From NCBI GenBank assembly GCA_025200525.1, contig CM045770.1, positions 134,630,200 to 134,694,199 on the forward strand: 64,000 nt of DNA. The letters are read 5' to 3'. Shown piece by piece: positions 11,600-22,741 of this stretch. Position 1 is the stretch's first letter. Every line of letters begins with the position of its first letter. Origin of the DNA: Camellia lanceoleosa. Lineage: Eukaryota; Streptophyta; Magnoliopsida; Ericales; Theaceae. Made by a program: the position numbers and the translations under genes. The notes beneath the pieces were generated by a model that saw nothing but the letters and a program-made list of their open reading frames with translations, searched no databases and was not told where the DNA came from.

Positions 11600-12895
11600 A
11601 AAACCTTTGTTGAGGATGGTGGTATGGTTCGAGATACACTTCCAAGGGTGGTTTGCGAGTACTCGGGTGTTTTTTAGGATGATCTTACCGAATTACTGCC
11701 TTATCATGAGGTCGAGTTTTCCATAGACTTAGTGACGAGTACAGGACCCATCTCCATGTTCTCACATAGGTTTGCACTGGTTGAGTTGGTTGTTTTGAAG
11801 GAACAATTGCAAGAATTATTAGACATGGGCTTCATATGCCCTAGCATTTCACCGTGGGGAGCTATGGCTCTCTTTACTAAGAAGAAGGCTAATTTGTTGC
11901 AATTTTGCATCAATTACCGCAAATCGAATAGGGTCAGTGTTAAGAATAAGAACCTGTTGCCTAGGATATATGATCTTTTTGACAAACTTAAAGGCTCCCG
12001 TTGCTATTCAAAGATTGATTTAAGGTCGGGTTATCACCAATTACGAGTTAGGGATGAGGATATCCCGAAGATGGCCTTTCATACTAGATATAGCCATTAT
12101 GAGTTTTTTGTTATGCCGTTTGGCGTGACCAATGCTCTCGCTATATTCATGGACTTAATGAACCAAATCTTCTGGAATTATCTTGGCAAATTTGTAGACG
12201 ACATTCTAATATATTCACATTATGAGGAGGAGAATGAGGGGCATCTTTGTATTGTCTTATAGTTGCTTAGGGAACACCGTCTATATTCTATGTTTGAAAA
12301 ATGTGAATTCTAGCTCTCATGTGGTTTTCAGAGATGGGGTCATTGTAGATTTCTCCAAGATTGAGGCAGTGCAAAAGTTGGGTCTACCTAAAAATGCTTT
12401 TGAAATTTGTAGTTTCTTAGGTTACTATTGTCATTTTGTGAAGAACTTCTCCACTTTAATATCACCATTGACTAGATTGACCCCCAAAGGTGTGAAATTT
12501 GTTTGGAATGAGGCTTGTGAGAAGTCCTTCCAAGAGTAAAGCTTAGATTAATCACCACGCCTATTTTAATCATTCCAGAGTGAGGTTTGGGTTATATGGT
12601 GTATTGTGATGCTTTTAGGGAAGGTTTAGGGTGTGCCTTAATTCAAGGGGAAAAGGTAGTGGTGTACAATTCACGCTAATTAAAAACTCACTCGAGAAAT
12701 TATCCAACTCATGACCTAGAGTTAGGCGCTGCTAATTTTTCTTTGAAACTTTGGAGGCACTACTTATATAGCGAGAAGTTCGAAGTATTCTCTGATAATA
12801 AGAGCCTCAACTATTTGTTCTCCCAAAAGGATCTGAATTTCTATCAACAGATGTGGATGGAATTAATGACGGATTACGATTTTGAGTTACACTAT
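11600..12895 (+). pseudogene. Chromovirus reverse transcriptase and start of RNase H (broken, then interrupted)
   Basis: RT motifs run in order from 11732: [48 protein letters not shown], the [12 protein letters not shown] block and the catalytic [10 protein letters not shown] (about 12186-12215), in which one residue before DD differs from the usual FIDDI. The frame breaks near 12240 and again at 12537. RNase H follows with DAFREGLGCALIQG-like and YPTHDLELGAANFSLKLWRH-like words. It is cut at 12895, in the phrase for LHYHP, by the Tat element. The rest continues at 24738. Confidence 0.85.
12891..12895 (+). other. Target-site duplication ACTAT, left copy
   Basis: ACTAT here and at 24733-24737 flank the 11.8 kb Tat element exactly. 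Joining across the element restores the RNase H reading phase of the host chromovirus. Confidence 0.93.
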
Positions 12896-13670
12896 TGAGA
12901 GGGTAATTTATATTCATAAATTGGGCCGAACTAGGTGTTGGGCCGAGGTAAGCTCAGGAATGGAGGACACCCAGTAAGAAAGGAGAAGTATGGACAGTTC
13001 GGCTGCTGAATGGATATCCGTACCTCGGTTGTTGCAAGTGTCGTGGTAGTCCGGTCCTAATTGGTAGACCGGTCGTAGTCATACCGATTTTATGTACTAG
13101 GTCGGTCGTATATTGACACCGGTTCGGACTTGTTAGCTCGGCTTGATTGCGTCCTAGTTCGGTTGAACTCAATTATGGTTAGTTCGGTTGTGGCATGGGA
13201 AACCGAAGTAGGAGAAGTAAAGGTGAAGTCTGGACTATTGGTTACTTCGGTTGTAAAGGAGTTCGGCCATAATGAAGCTATCTCACTTGGCTTATGCAGT
13301 GAGGGGGGTGTTGAAGATAAGCATTATCTTCCAGGAAGAGTATGAATCCTAGGAGGACTCTACGTAAGGAGGAGTAATCCTAGAAGGACTCTATGCATGG
13401 AGGAATAAGAGTCCTACCAGGGTTGTGCCACGTGAAACCTATATAAGCTCACCAATGCCACCTTTGCAAAGGTAATACAATTTTGCTCCCTGAATACATT
13501 GAGTTTTTGCCTTCTTGTCTTGCTTACTGACTTAGGCATCGGAGAGGTTTCCGGCACACACCCGCCGGCCAGCTCACGTTTGTGTTTTCAGGTGGTGGAA
13601 CGACGACGTATTGAGGAACGCAGACTTGATCAACAGGATTATACGAGAAGGTGAAATTCTTTCCCGTACA
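12896..13670 (+). repeat. 5' LTR of the Tat element
   Basis: Runs TGAGAGGGTAATTT ... CCCGTACA and is followed directly by the primer site. It carries repeated TTCGGTT/CTCGG words, two tandem 31-bp units (13345-13406, around AATCCTAGRAGGACTCTAYG), a CACGTG box at 13429-13434 and a TATA box at 13440-13447. An open frame at 13130-13345 is repeated identically in the 3' LTR. It is only a by-product of LTR identity. Confidence 0.95.
13429..13447 (+). promoter_or_regulatory. G-box and TATA box of the Tat 5' LTR
   Basis: CACGTG (13429-13434) stands five bases before TATATAAG (13440-13447), about 230 bp before the LTR end. The same pair occurs in the 3' LTR near 24491-24509. It is the likely core promoter for the genomic RNA; the start site would be around 13470 (inference). 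Confidence 0.65.
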
Positions 13671-13690
13671 ATTGGCGCCGTCTGTGGGAA
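13671..13690 (+). other. Primer binding site of the Tat element
   Basis: TTGGCGCCGTCTGTGGGAA follows the LTR end after one base. This TGGCGCC start is common among plant Tat and Athila elements. The priming tRNA was not assigned here. Confidence 0.8.
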
Positions 13691-13736
13691 GAACAGACAA
13701 GAACAACCTCTTGATCAAGCTTTCTCTCGAACATCA

Positions 13737-15420
13737 ATGGCGAACAACGAAGAACTGCCTCAGTCCGCCATTGACGGACAAACTCCAGAGGGAGGTGCAA
13801 GGCGTGAAGGCCTACCTTTGGTCCCTCCCATGGCGGACCTGGAACCACAAAGGCAAAATTCCAGGAGGGATGCGAGGGGACGAAGGAGGAATAACAGCCC
13901 TCATCCCCCTCGTTCGCAAAGCCCAGAAAGACAAAGGCGCAGAGTTGATCCTCAAATTCTGGAGGACCGCATCAGAGAACAAGATGAACTGATCCATAAG
14001 ATGGCGGCGGACATGGAATCTCTGAAGCGCCAGATGAAAGGAAAGGAAGTGGCGACAGGAGAGGGGCGCAACAAGAAGACGCCCCCTCGCCACTCAGAGG
14101 GTCGTGGTAGGAATTCTACACCCTCTCAACCAGAGGACAGAAGCCCCAGGACAGGCGACACGCGATCCGTATCTTCCAGGACTCGTCACTCCAGGTCTGA
14201 GAGGACGAAGCCTGAGAGGTCATACACTGAGGGAAGTACCTATTGGCCCTCACATACGCATCATACGAGGTCCAGACAGACGGAATTACCTAGGTCGTCC
14301 GACCTAAGGTCCATATTGGAAGAGAAGGCACGTTGGAAGGAGGACGCCAGGATGCGCGACCACCACAGGGTTCCTGCCTTGCAGCGATTGGCTCCTCGGA
14401 CGCATGGAAGCGTCGAGGTTGGAATGCCAAGGCCGCACTTGGCATATGAACCAGCGGATAAGGCATTGGCGAGGCTGCAGACCTCACCATTCGTCCCAGA
14501 GATTGAGAACGCACCCCTTCCGTCGGGCTTCCTACAACCCAAATTCATGACGTATGAAGGGAAGACGGACCCTTACACTCACTTGAGCCACTTTCGCAGT
14601 TATGGTCGTATCTGCGGCGGAATGAGGCGTTGATGTGTATCCTATTCCCTTCAAGCCTCGGCGACCTAGGCTTGACTTGGTTTGAGAAGCTTCCCGAGGG
14701 CAGCATAGCCTCTTGGGCCCAATTGGCAGAAGCGTTTGTAACGCGGTTCAGAAGGAACACAAAGATCCCTGTGGAGATCGACCAGTTACTCTCCATCGAC
14801 ATAGGCGACAAGGAGACTTTGAGGTCGTACAACAGTCGCTACTGGGAGACATTCAACCAGATTGGGGACTGCCCAACTAACCTCGCCATTGCGCAATACA
14901 AAAGAGGCCTTCCAGTCGGGAACAGACTGAGGGACTCTATCACCATGACGCCACCCCTTACCATGGAAGCCCTGATGGAGAGAGTGCACCAGCACATCAG
15001 GGTAGAAGAAGATGGCGCTCGTGCCAAAGCTAAGACTGGCGCGACCATAACACCAGAGAAGAGGACCTCGGCAAAGGTCAATACGGTAGATCGGCGAAAC
15101 CGAAACGGACGGGGCAGGCGAGACAATGACGAAGACCAGGACAAGAGGTGGTTGAGAGTCCGCACCGCCATTACCACAGTGTTCAAAAAACCAATCTACC
15201 GTATACTTAGTGAAATTCGAGACGAGCCTTTCGTCAAGTGGCCTGCCAAGTTGGGCGAGGCCCAGAAGGACTATGATGACAGATCCCGATGCACCTACCA
15301 CAAGGAAAAGGGGCACCGAACTGAGAACTGCACGCCATTAAGGCAGCATCTGGAAGAGTTGGTGGCGGCGGGCCACCTGGATAAATACATAGAGGGAGGG
15401 GCGCAGCCAGCCCCTCAGGA
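13737..15420 (+). pseudogene. Tat gag polyprotein part (frameshifted near 14605-14630)
   Basis: The first ATG after the primer site is at 13737 (MANNEELPQSAIDG). The N-terminal part (13737-14633) is Arg/Pro/Glu-rich and disordered, then reads LPSGFLQPKFMTYEGKTDPY, the start of the capsid-like gag domain. The frame then breaks. Gag continues from 14630 with LGLTWFEKLPEGSIASWAQL and RSYNSRYWETFNQI. A zinc knuckle CTYHKEKGHRTENC lies at about 15290; its second ligand is His, as is usual in Tat gag. The break separates the two halves of the gag domain, so an ordinary product cannot form. Confidence 0.9.
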
Positions 15421-15479
15421 TCACAACAAACCTAACGGAATGCCGATTGACGCCCCGCCACAAGGCGTCATCAACGTAA

Positions 15480-16300
15480 TTCATGGAGTCTTTGAACCAG
15501 AGCGCGTATGCGAGCTCAGAGGTTCAATCAAAAAAGCAGAGCACTTAAGAGAAGTGCTAAGTGCCCAACCAGTCGGCAAAAAGGGGAGGACAGAAGCTAC
15601 AAATGTTATGTCTTTTTCGGACAAAGACTTGGACAGAATATATTGCCCACACAATGATGCCTTGGTCGTCACTCTCCGAGTCAAGGACTATGACGTCAAG
15701 CGGATTTTGATCGACCAAGGTAGTTCGTGCGAAATTATGTACTACGAAACCTTCAAGCAACTCAAGCTGCAGGATAAAGACTTGGCCCCGGCAGTATCTC
15801 CCCTCATTGGGTTCAACTCCATGCCAGAGTGGCCAGTCGGCAAAATCATCCTCCCAGTCAGAGCAGGGAGTGTGACAAAGCAAGTGGAGTTCTGGGTGTT
15901 AAAGGTTCCCTCCACCTACAACATCATTTTGGGCAGAACATGGCTGCACGCCATGCGCTCAGTGGCGTCCTCCTACCACCAAGTGATGCGATTTCCCAAC
16001 GACACCGGAGTAATAGAAGAAATGTATGGAGATCAGGTCATGTCGAAGCAGTGCTTTGTCACAGTGAATGGCTGCCGCGCCGCCAAAGGATATGTTCATT
16101 CGGTGGAAGAACCAGAGAGTAATGAACTATTCGCGGATGTTGGCAAAGCGGCTAGTCAGAAAGCAGTGGAGGACTTGGTGGAGATCAGAATAGACGAGAA
16201 GAACCCGGATAAGTTCTTCTTGCTTGGCTCGTCATTGTCTAGCACGGAGAGAGTGGAGATCTTGGAATTTCTAACTTCCAACATCGAAGTGTTCGCCTGG
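15480..16300 (+). pseudogene. Tat aspartic protease domain (within broken gag-pol)
   Basis: This region shares an open frame with the second half of gag and the start of RT (14630-16684). It has the retropepsin active-site word ILIDQGSSCEIMYYETF (about 15706-15756), with Asp and Gly kept, and NIILGRTWLH near 15922. The second word corresponds to the ILGR motif near the end of the protease. The domain itself looks intact. It is called broken only because the frames before (gag) and after (RT) are interrupted. Confidence 0.85.
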
Positions 16301-17130
16301 ACTCCATACGACATGCCGGGCATTGACCCCAACTTCATCTGCCACCAACTCAACGTCCACCCTTCTGCCAGACCAGTCATTCAACGCACTCGCAGATCGG
16401 CACTCCACCACGCCGAGATAGTAGCAGAGGAAGTGGGAAACTTGTTGGAGGCAGGAGCAATTAGAGAGGTGCACTACCCCAGGTGGATCTCCAACACGGT
16501 TGTGGTGCCAAAGAAGAATGGGAAGTGGCGCGTCTGCGTCGACTATAAAACTGTCAACAAAGCATGCCCCAAGGATAGCTTCCCCCTACCAAGGATAGAT
16601 CAATTGGTAGACCTAATACCGGTCACAAGAAAGTTAAGCTTCCTCGACGACACTGAGAGGCTACCACCAGATCGCAATGCATGAGCTGCATCAGAGGTCA
16701 CATCCTTCACCACTCCAAGAGGACTATACTGCTATAAGGTCATGCCCTTTGGACTGAAGAACGCAGGGGCGACATTCCAGAGAATGGTCACCAAGATGTT
16801 TGAGCCATTGTTAGGCAAAACAATGGAGGCTTACATCGATGATATGGTGGTCAAGAGCAAGAGTGAGAGTGACCATCTCAAGGACCTAAGTGAGATGTTC
16901 GAGATCCTGAAAAAGCATAAGTTACGCCTTAACGCGTCGAAGTGTGCTTTCGGAGTAGGATCAGGCAAATTCTTAGGCTTCTTGGTGACCAATCGAGGTA
17001 TAGAGGCAGATCCTTCTCAGATCAAAGCAATTCAGGAGCTAGAGAGACCTAACTCAGTGAAAGAAGTGCAGCATCTCACCGGCATGGCGGCAGCACTTAA
17101 CCGATTCATCAGCCGGTCTTCAGACAGATT
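16300..17130 (+). pseudogene. Tat reverse transcriptase (frameshifted near 16640-16740)
   Basis: The N-terminal part reads VVVPKKNGKWRVCVDYKTVN and DSFPLPRIDQLVD, ending with KLSFLDD near 16650, where the expected SGYHQI segment falls into another frame. The frame is regained by 16742 with MPFGLKNAGATFQRM and the catalytic AYIDDMVVKS (about 16829-16858). The thumb-like part contains SKCAFGVGSGKFLGFLV. At least two indels lie between 16640 and 16740, removing the first catalytic aspartate context from the continuous frame. Confidence 0.9.
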
Positions 17131-17625
17131 GCGCCCATTCTTTCAGTCATTAAAAGCTAAGTTTGAGTGGGACGAAGAATGCGACAAAGCTCTGGCAAGT
17201 CTGAAGGAGTACATGTCTTCTCCACCATTACTTGTTACCCCCATACCTGGGGAAGAACTCTTCCTCTATTTGGCAGTCTCTCAGCACGCAGTGAGTGCAG
17301 TGTTGGTTCGAGCAGAAGGAATCCAACACCTACCTATCTTCTATGTCAGCAAGACATTGCTAGGAGCCGAAACAAGGTACTTGCCTCTAGAGAAGCTAGC
17401 ATTGGCCTTAATGATGGCCTCCAGGAAATTGGCGCACTACTTTCACGCCCACACCATTGTCGTCCTCACCGCTTTTCCACTAAAAGCTCTGTTTGAAAGG
17501 GCCAACTTTTCTGGGCGAATTTTGAAGTGGGCAGTGGAGTTGGGACAATATGATGTGAAGTTCCAACCCAGAACCGCAGTAAAAGCCCAATCTTTGGCAG
17601 ACTTCGTCGCGGAGTTCACCCCTGG
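17130..17625 (+). pseudogene. Tat RNase H, Ty3 type (first RNase H)
   Basis: This lies in the same open frame as the RT catalytic part (16742-18379). Motifs LFLYLAVSQHAVSAVLVR, IFYVSKTLLGAETRYLPLEK and SGRILKWAVELGQYDVKF are typical of the Ty3/gypsy RNase H. The first catalytic Asp of this domain is replaced (LYLAVS where active copies often have D), as is usual in Tat elements that also carry a second RNase H. It is followed by the phrase for SLADFVAEFT and a Ser/Thr/Glu-rich linker. Confidence 0.85.
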
Positions 17626-17929
17626 AAGCCACCAAGTCTGCCCAATCGACCTGACTGACACAACCAAACTAGGGATGGAGGTTGACGCCGGAATAGCGCA
17701 ACCCCTAGTACAGGCTACTCAGTCAGAGCCCAAGGCAGACCAGAGTAGAGAAGGCCAGGAGGAAGCCGACCTTACTACACCAAGTCAAAACTCGCCAACA
17801 ACTAAGGACTTGAGCCCATCAGAAGACAAGGGGCAGACTGCAACTATGGACTCTGAAGAAGACATTAGCATGGAAGACCCCAAGGCATCGTCCAACCCCT
17901 CCACTTGTTGGAAGTTGTTCGTCGGGGAG

Positions 17930-18379
17930 ATGTGGAAGCTCTTTGTGGATGGGGCATCCAATCGACATGGAGCAGGACTTGGCATAGTCCTCATCTCTCC
18001 AGACGGCCTAGTAGTGGAGCAGGCAATCAACCTTGGCTTCCCAGCATCGAACAATGAAGCGGAGTACGAAGCGCTTCTTGCAGGACTCAAGTCAGCGGCC
18101 TACATGAAGGCCGCCGAACTCATGGTTTACAGCGACTCACAGTTGGTGGTCAATCAAATTTCTGGCGACTACGAAGCAAAAGATGAAAGAATGGCTAAGT
18201 ATCAGGACTTAGTCAGGACAGAGATCAAAAAGTTTGAAGTCGTGAGGATAGAGCAGATCGGCAGGGAGGAGAATAGTAGAGCAGACGAACTAGCAGGCTT
18301 CGCCTCGATGGCAGACACATCCATCCCACATCCTTTATTGATCGACTATCTGCCCAGACCAAGTATTGAAGACCCGTAG
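17930..18379 (+). pseudogene. Tat second RNase H (archaeal-like aRNH)
   Basis: After the linker comes a second RNase H with complete-looking acidic residues: LFVDGASNRHGAGLGI (Asp), NNEAEYEALLAGL (Glu), YSDSQLVVNQI (Asp) and a C-terminal SRADELAGFAS (Asp). A dual RNase H is a known trait of the Tat lineage, in which the additional domain was acquired from a host-type or archaeal-like source. The frame ends at a stop at 18377-18379, where integrase should follow without interruption. Confidence 0.88.
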
Positions 18380-19645
18380 CGAAGAAGTATGTTGTGCAGA
18401 GCTAGGTCCTTCCTGGATGGATCCCATCATACTGTTCCTGAAAGACGGCACTCTACCAGAAGAAAAGAAAGAAGCCAACAGAATAAGAGCCAAGTCGCAA
18501 CGATTTTGGCTCTCTCCATCCTTAGCTTTATACAAGAAGTCGTTAGGACCTTACTTAAAGTGTGTTCACCCCACAAGGTGGAAGCATTCTGTTAAAATAC
18601 ATGAGGGTGTTTGGCGTACCATCAAGGAGGAAGGTCATTGGCATACCGAGCTATTTCACAAGGATATTGGTGGCCCTACATGCAAGCGAATTCAGAGAAG
18701 TATGTCAAAAAGTGCGAAAAGTGTCAGAAGTTTGCGCATCAAATCCACCAACCTGCAAGAGAACTCCTACCTCTCACTAGTCCATGGCCTTTCGCAATGT
18801 GGGGCTTGGACATAGTGGGACCACTCCCAACAGCACCAGGCAACAGGAAGTTCTTTCTTGCGGCAACTGACTACTTCACAAAGTGGGTGGAAGCAGAAGC
18901 CTTGGCGTCAATCAAGGAAAAAGATGTGAAGAAGTTTGTCTGGCAGAACATCATTACTCGCTTTGGCATACCAAAAGCATTGATTTCAGACAACGGCACT
19001 CAGTTTGATGGCAGAATATTCAGAAGCTTTTGTGAAGAGTATAAGATCGAGTTCTACAACTCCACACCAGCATATCCCCAAGCAAATGGACAAGCAGAAG
19101 CCTCAAACAAGGTAGTCTTGGATGGACTAAAGAAAAGGCTGGAGAAGGCCAAAGGCAAATGGGCAGAAGAGCTCCCTCATGTTTTATGGGCTTACCGTAC
19201 CACACCTCGACGATCAACAGGAGAAACACCATTCTCCTTAGCATATGGCATGGAAGCGGTCATCCCCTTAGAAGTTGGCCTTCCTACAATTCGGAGCGAA
19301 AACTTTGATCCAGACTTAAACGCCGAAGCAATTGCATTAGAACTTGACCTCGCGGAAGAAAGAAGAGAAAAGGCATTGGTTCACATCGCTTCCTACCAGC
19401 AAGAATTGTCCAAGAAATACAACAAAAGTGTACATCCAAGACAATTCAAGATCGGCGATTGGGTACTTCGCAAAGTTATGGGCAACACATTGGTCCTAGG
19501 AGATGGCAAGTTAGGGCCCAACTGGGAAGGTCCTTACAAAGTGGTCGGACTAGCGGGCAAAGGGGCATACCACTTGGAAGATAAGGACGGCAAAGCAATT
19601 CCTAGGCCATGGAATACTGCCAATCTCAAGATATTTTACTTTTAG
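18380..19645 (+). pseudogene. Tat integrase (N-terminal part frameshifted, core intact)
   Basis: The N-terminal zinc-binding part is scattered over three frames between 18366 and 18620. From 18611 one frame is open to 19645: CEKCQKFAHQIHQPA (zinc cysteines), GLDIVGPLP (first Asp), ALISDNGTQFDG (second Asp), QANGQAEASNK (Glu) and the C-terminal QFKIGDWVLRKV and GPNWEGPYKV motifs. No chromodomain follows, as expected for Tat. Integrase would join the cDNA to the host chromosome. At least two indels upstream make the polyprotein unreadable in one frame. Confidence 0.92.
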
Positions 19646-19763
19646 CTTTTTTCTTTTTGAGTATGTGTAATTTTCTACTTTCTCAATAAAACAAGTCGAT
19701 TCTTTTCAGTATATTTGTTTTCCATTGAAAGTAGTTTTAGCAAGTTAGTAGCATTGTAAACAT

Positions 19764-20460
19764 AGTTGGCCGGAATAACCAACTATTAACCCTCCTAAGC
19801 CCGTGATCGATCCAGTCGCAGGACGTTTGGTCGGAATAACCAAACATTCTATTCTAAGTTGGCTGGACAAACCAACTTAGAGGTTGGCTGGATTAAACCA
19901 ACACTTAGCCAAAGTATGGGAATGGCTACATAGAGGTTGGCTGGATTAAACCAACACTTTGTACTCTTCAGCCGAAGTAAGAGTATGGCTGAAGAGTGGT
20001 TGGCTGGATTAAACCAACTCTTGTTACTCTTCAAATTAAGTAAGAGTATGGTCAAGAGTGGTTATCGATTAAACCAACTCTTGTTACTCTTCACCAAGTA
20101 AGAGTATGGTCAAGAGTGGTTGGTCGATTAAACCAACTCCTTGTACTCTTCAGCCGAAGTAAGAGTATGGCTGAAGAGTGGTTGGCTGGATTAAACCAAC
20201 TCTTTGTACTCTTCAGCCGAAGTAAGAGTATGGCTGAAGAGTGGTTGGCTGGATTAAACCAACTCTTTGTACTCTTCAGCCGAAGTAAGAGTATGGCTGA
20301 AGAGTGGTTGGCTGGATTAAACCAATACTTCTTTGTTACTCTTCAGCCGAAGTAAGAGTATGGCTGAAGAGTGGTTGGGTGGATTAAACCAATACTTCTT
20401 TGTTACTCTTCAGCCGAAGTGAGTTACATTGGCTGAAGAGTGGTTGGCTTGTAAGTAAGA
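19764..20460. repeat. Tandem array of about ten 54-69 bp units, each with two hairpins
   Basis: From 19871 the unit GTTGGCTGGATTAAACCAAC plus ACTCTTCAGCC ... GGCTGAAGAGT is repeated head to tail, with the last units slightly longer. The first part can pair GTTGG with CCAAC. The second pairs an 11-base stem around GAAGTAAGAGTAT. Degenerate versions begin at 19764. Several stem changes are matched on the other arm (for example in units near 20000-20110). An open frame through it is a repeat artefact. Confidence 0.92.
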
Positions 20461-20636
20461 TAGCTAACCGAGATCACAGTTAGCAGATTGGAATTTATTA
20501 CAAAAGACAAGCAAGCAAATTCAGAACCGGAATGAAAGTTAAAGGATTTTTTCATTAAAATCAAAAGCAAATACATGTGGTGGCCGGAGCCCGGTTACAG
20601 GTTCGGAATAAAAGAAGCAAAAAGTGCAAGAAACAG

Positions 20637-22741
20637 TCATCCTAGGAGTGCATCGAGTTCGGCATCATACTCCGCATCAGCAGCTGCCTGGAGACCGGTT
20701 TGAGGAAGGAGCTCGGTTCGGACCATGGTATCAGTTGGTGGGACAGAGTCAGCTGGTATCTCGCGAGATAAATCAACTGTTGGCTCCAACCGAGCTGCCT
20801 GTTTGCCTTGTTGATCGCTGGTAACCGGGGTCAGAGTTGGTTCCCCCTCATCATCATCATCGTCATCATCCTCATCTTCTTCTTCGTCTCCAGACCCTTC
20901 TAGGAACGCTTTTTGTAGATCGTCTGCATATTGCTTGAGCGAAGCCGGAATAGAGTACGGTGGAGCGTTGTAAGCGTCGGTGTCAGGAGTACAACCGAGC
21001 TTCTCCACCGCACTCCGCCAACCGCACTTGAAGAAAAGGTCCTTTGCTGCGCCACATTGAAGACTGTATGCATCTTCAGCCTCCTTGAAGCCTTGTTTTT
21101 TTGCCTTTTTCACTCCGGCCTTCAGTTGGTCTATTTCGGCGTTTTTCTTTGTTTCTAGCTGGGCCATCTCCCACAGATAGTGGTCTTTCACTTCGGTCAC
21201 GGCCTTTTGTTTGTCACTTTCGGCCAAGGTTACCAGTCCGGTGAGGCGTGATACCTCGGCCTCTAGTTCGGCCGCCTTGTTTTGGGCCTGTGCTAGTTCG
21301 GCAGTTTTGGTAGCGGCCTCTTTCATGGCCTGCCTTGTGGTTTTGCGGAGTTCCATCACCTGCCGGTGTGCAATCGTGGTTTTCTGAAGAGCCTGCAAAA
21401 GTATGATGAGTTTTATGTCAACCGAGCTGGAAGTTGGCAAAATTCTAAAAACAAATAGAGGACAGTACTCCTTACCATGATCATGGATTTCGAAGCCGAC
21501 CGAAGTGACTTCACCTCGGTGTTGAGCCGCCTGTGATGGTGCTCCATGTCTCTTGGAAGGCAGACACCTCTGGCCAGGCTGAGGGCCAGAAGGTGATCCT
21601 TCTCTGCGACAACGGAGTCATCCTCATTGATAGCTCGGTTGTTGAAGACTAGGGGGGGAGCCCACTGGGGGGTTTCAGACCGGTTTGATGACTCCGGCTG
21701 GGGGTTCGGTTGGGTGACTGCTGGTGGGCTTGGTGGCAGTACGTTCTCATCCTCATCAACAAGTTGTGGCCCGGTTTGGTCAGTCCGGGCACGCTTGTTT
21801 CGGCGGGAGGCAGAAGGCTGCTGGGAGGGAAGAGCCACCACGGCCTCGGTTGATTTGCCGGTTTGTGGTACCTCGGTTGGGCTTGTTTCGGTGAGCATGG
21901 CCCTCAGTCTGTTTTTCTTCGCCATCTCTTGTTCTGCAGTTAGTCGCACAAGGACGATTTCGGGCAAGGTTGGGTCCGGTTCTGGATCGTCCTCGAGAAG
22001 GAAGTCGGTCACCTTGCCTTTACGGCGACCGGAGTATCTGTAGGACGGTTGGAAATTTAGGAGTTTCTCCCAAGATCTCTCCCTGACCCGGAGTGCGGCC
22101 CGGAGTACTGGGATGTTGGGATAGTTATAGTTGGAGATGAGGTGAGACTTGTCTGCAAAAGAAAAGAAAGCAAGTGTTAGTCCGGTTCAGAGAAGAAAAG
22201 CCGAATTATAAAAGAAAAAGCGGAATAGAAACCGAAGTATGTATACCGGGTTCCCCCATCTTGTAATTTATTCTTTGGCCTGGGATGTGGGCTTCGAGGT
22301 CTTCGAAATTCCCAGACACCCAGAAGAAATCGTCATCATTAATGTCCTTATCTGGTGTGTGCTTTATTATCTTTTCTCTACCTCGGCGCACTCTCAAATA
22401 GTAGCACCAGCCTTGGTTTTTGGATCCTATTGAGTACTGATGTAATATTTCGGCCAGACCAAGGTTCAGACCGGTTTGTTGGTTAAGGGCATCTATGCCC
22501 ATTATTATTCGGTATGTGTTGGTGGATAGCTGTGTTGGGCAAAGTCTAGTCTGCCTAAGAAATTCACATATGAGGGGCTGAACTGGGAATCTGAGTCTGG
22601 TCTCGATTATTGACTGGAGGGTGAACGGCACGAAGCCCTCTTTGTCCCAGGGGTCTACTCCTTTTTCGGCTAAAGTCAGGTCTACATCGGCTGGGATATT
22701 GTAGTCCTCTCGGAAATCGGCCAGCCCTCTTGGGGTTTCCA
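20637..22741 (-). CDS. Antisense Transposase_28-like protein, three coding exons, open throughout
   Basis: Exon 1 (22741-22247) reads LADFREDYNIPADVDLTL and DDFFWVSGNFEDLEAHIPG. This resembles the plant family annotated as putative gypsy type transposon (Transposase_28). Intron A (22246-22153) starts GGTATACA after the exon and ends TTTTGCAG. Exon 2 (22152-21476) is Pro/Gln-rich. Intron B (21475-21393) starts GTAAGG and ends TTTTGCAG. Exon 3 (21392-20637) codes a long coiled coil and an acidic run of Glu and Asp. Phases agree across both introns, giving about 640 codons without a stop. The true N-terminus is unsettled: no ATG starts exon 1, which begins right after an AG acceptor at 22742-22743. 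Function is unknown; related ORFs are described as extra antisense ORFs of Tat elements. Confidence 0.82.

Noticed and set aside
13812..15883. Several long minus-strand frames opposite Tat gag and protease
   Set aside because: Shadows of the sense coding region; no motif, and they shift with its frame.
20116..20355. Plus-strand frame with repeated LNQLFVLFSRSKSMAEEWLAG-like units
   Set aside because: Produced by the tandem hairpin array whose unit length is a multiple of three over part of its length; not a repeat protein.
19871..20460. CRISPR-like regular repeats
   Set aside because: The repeats are contiguous with no unique spacers, the setting is a plant retrotransposon, and each unit is the same hairpin pair.
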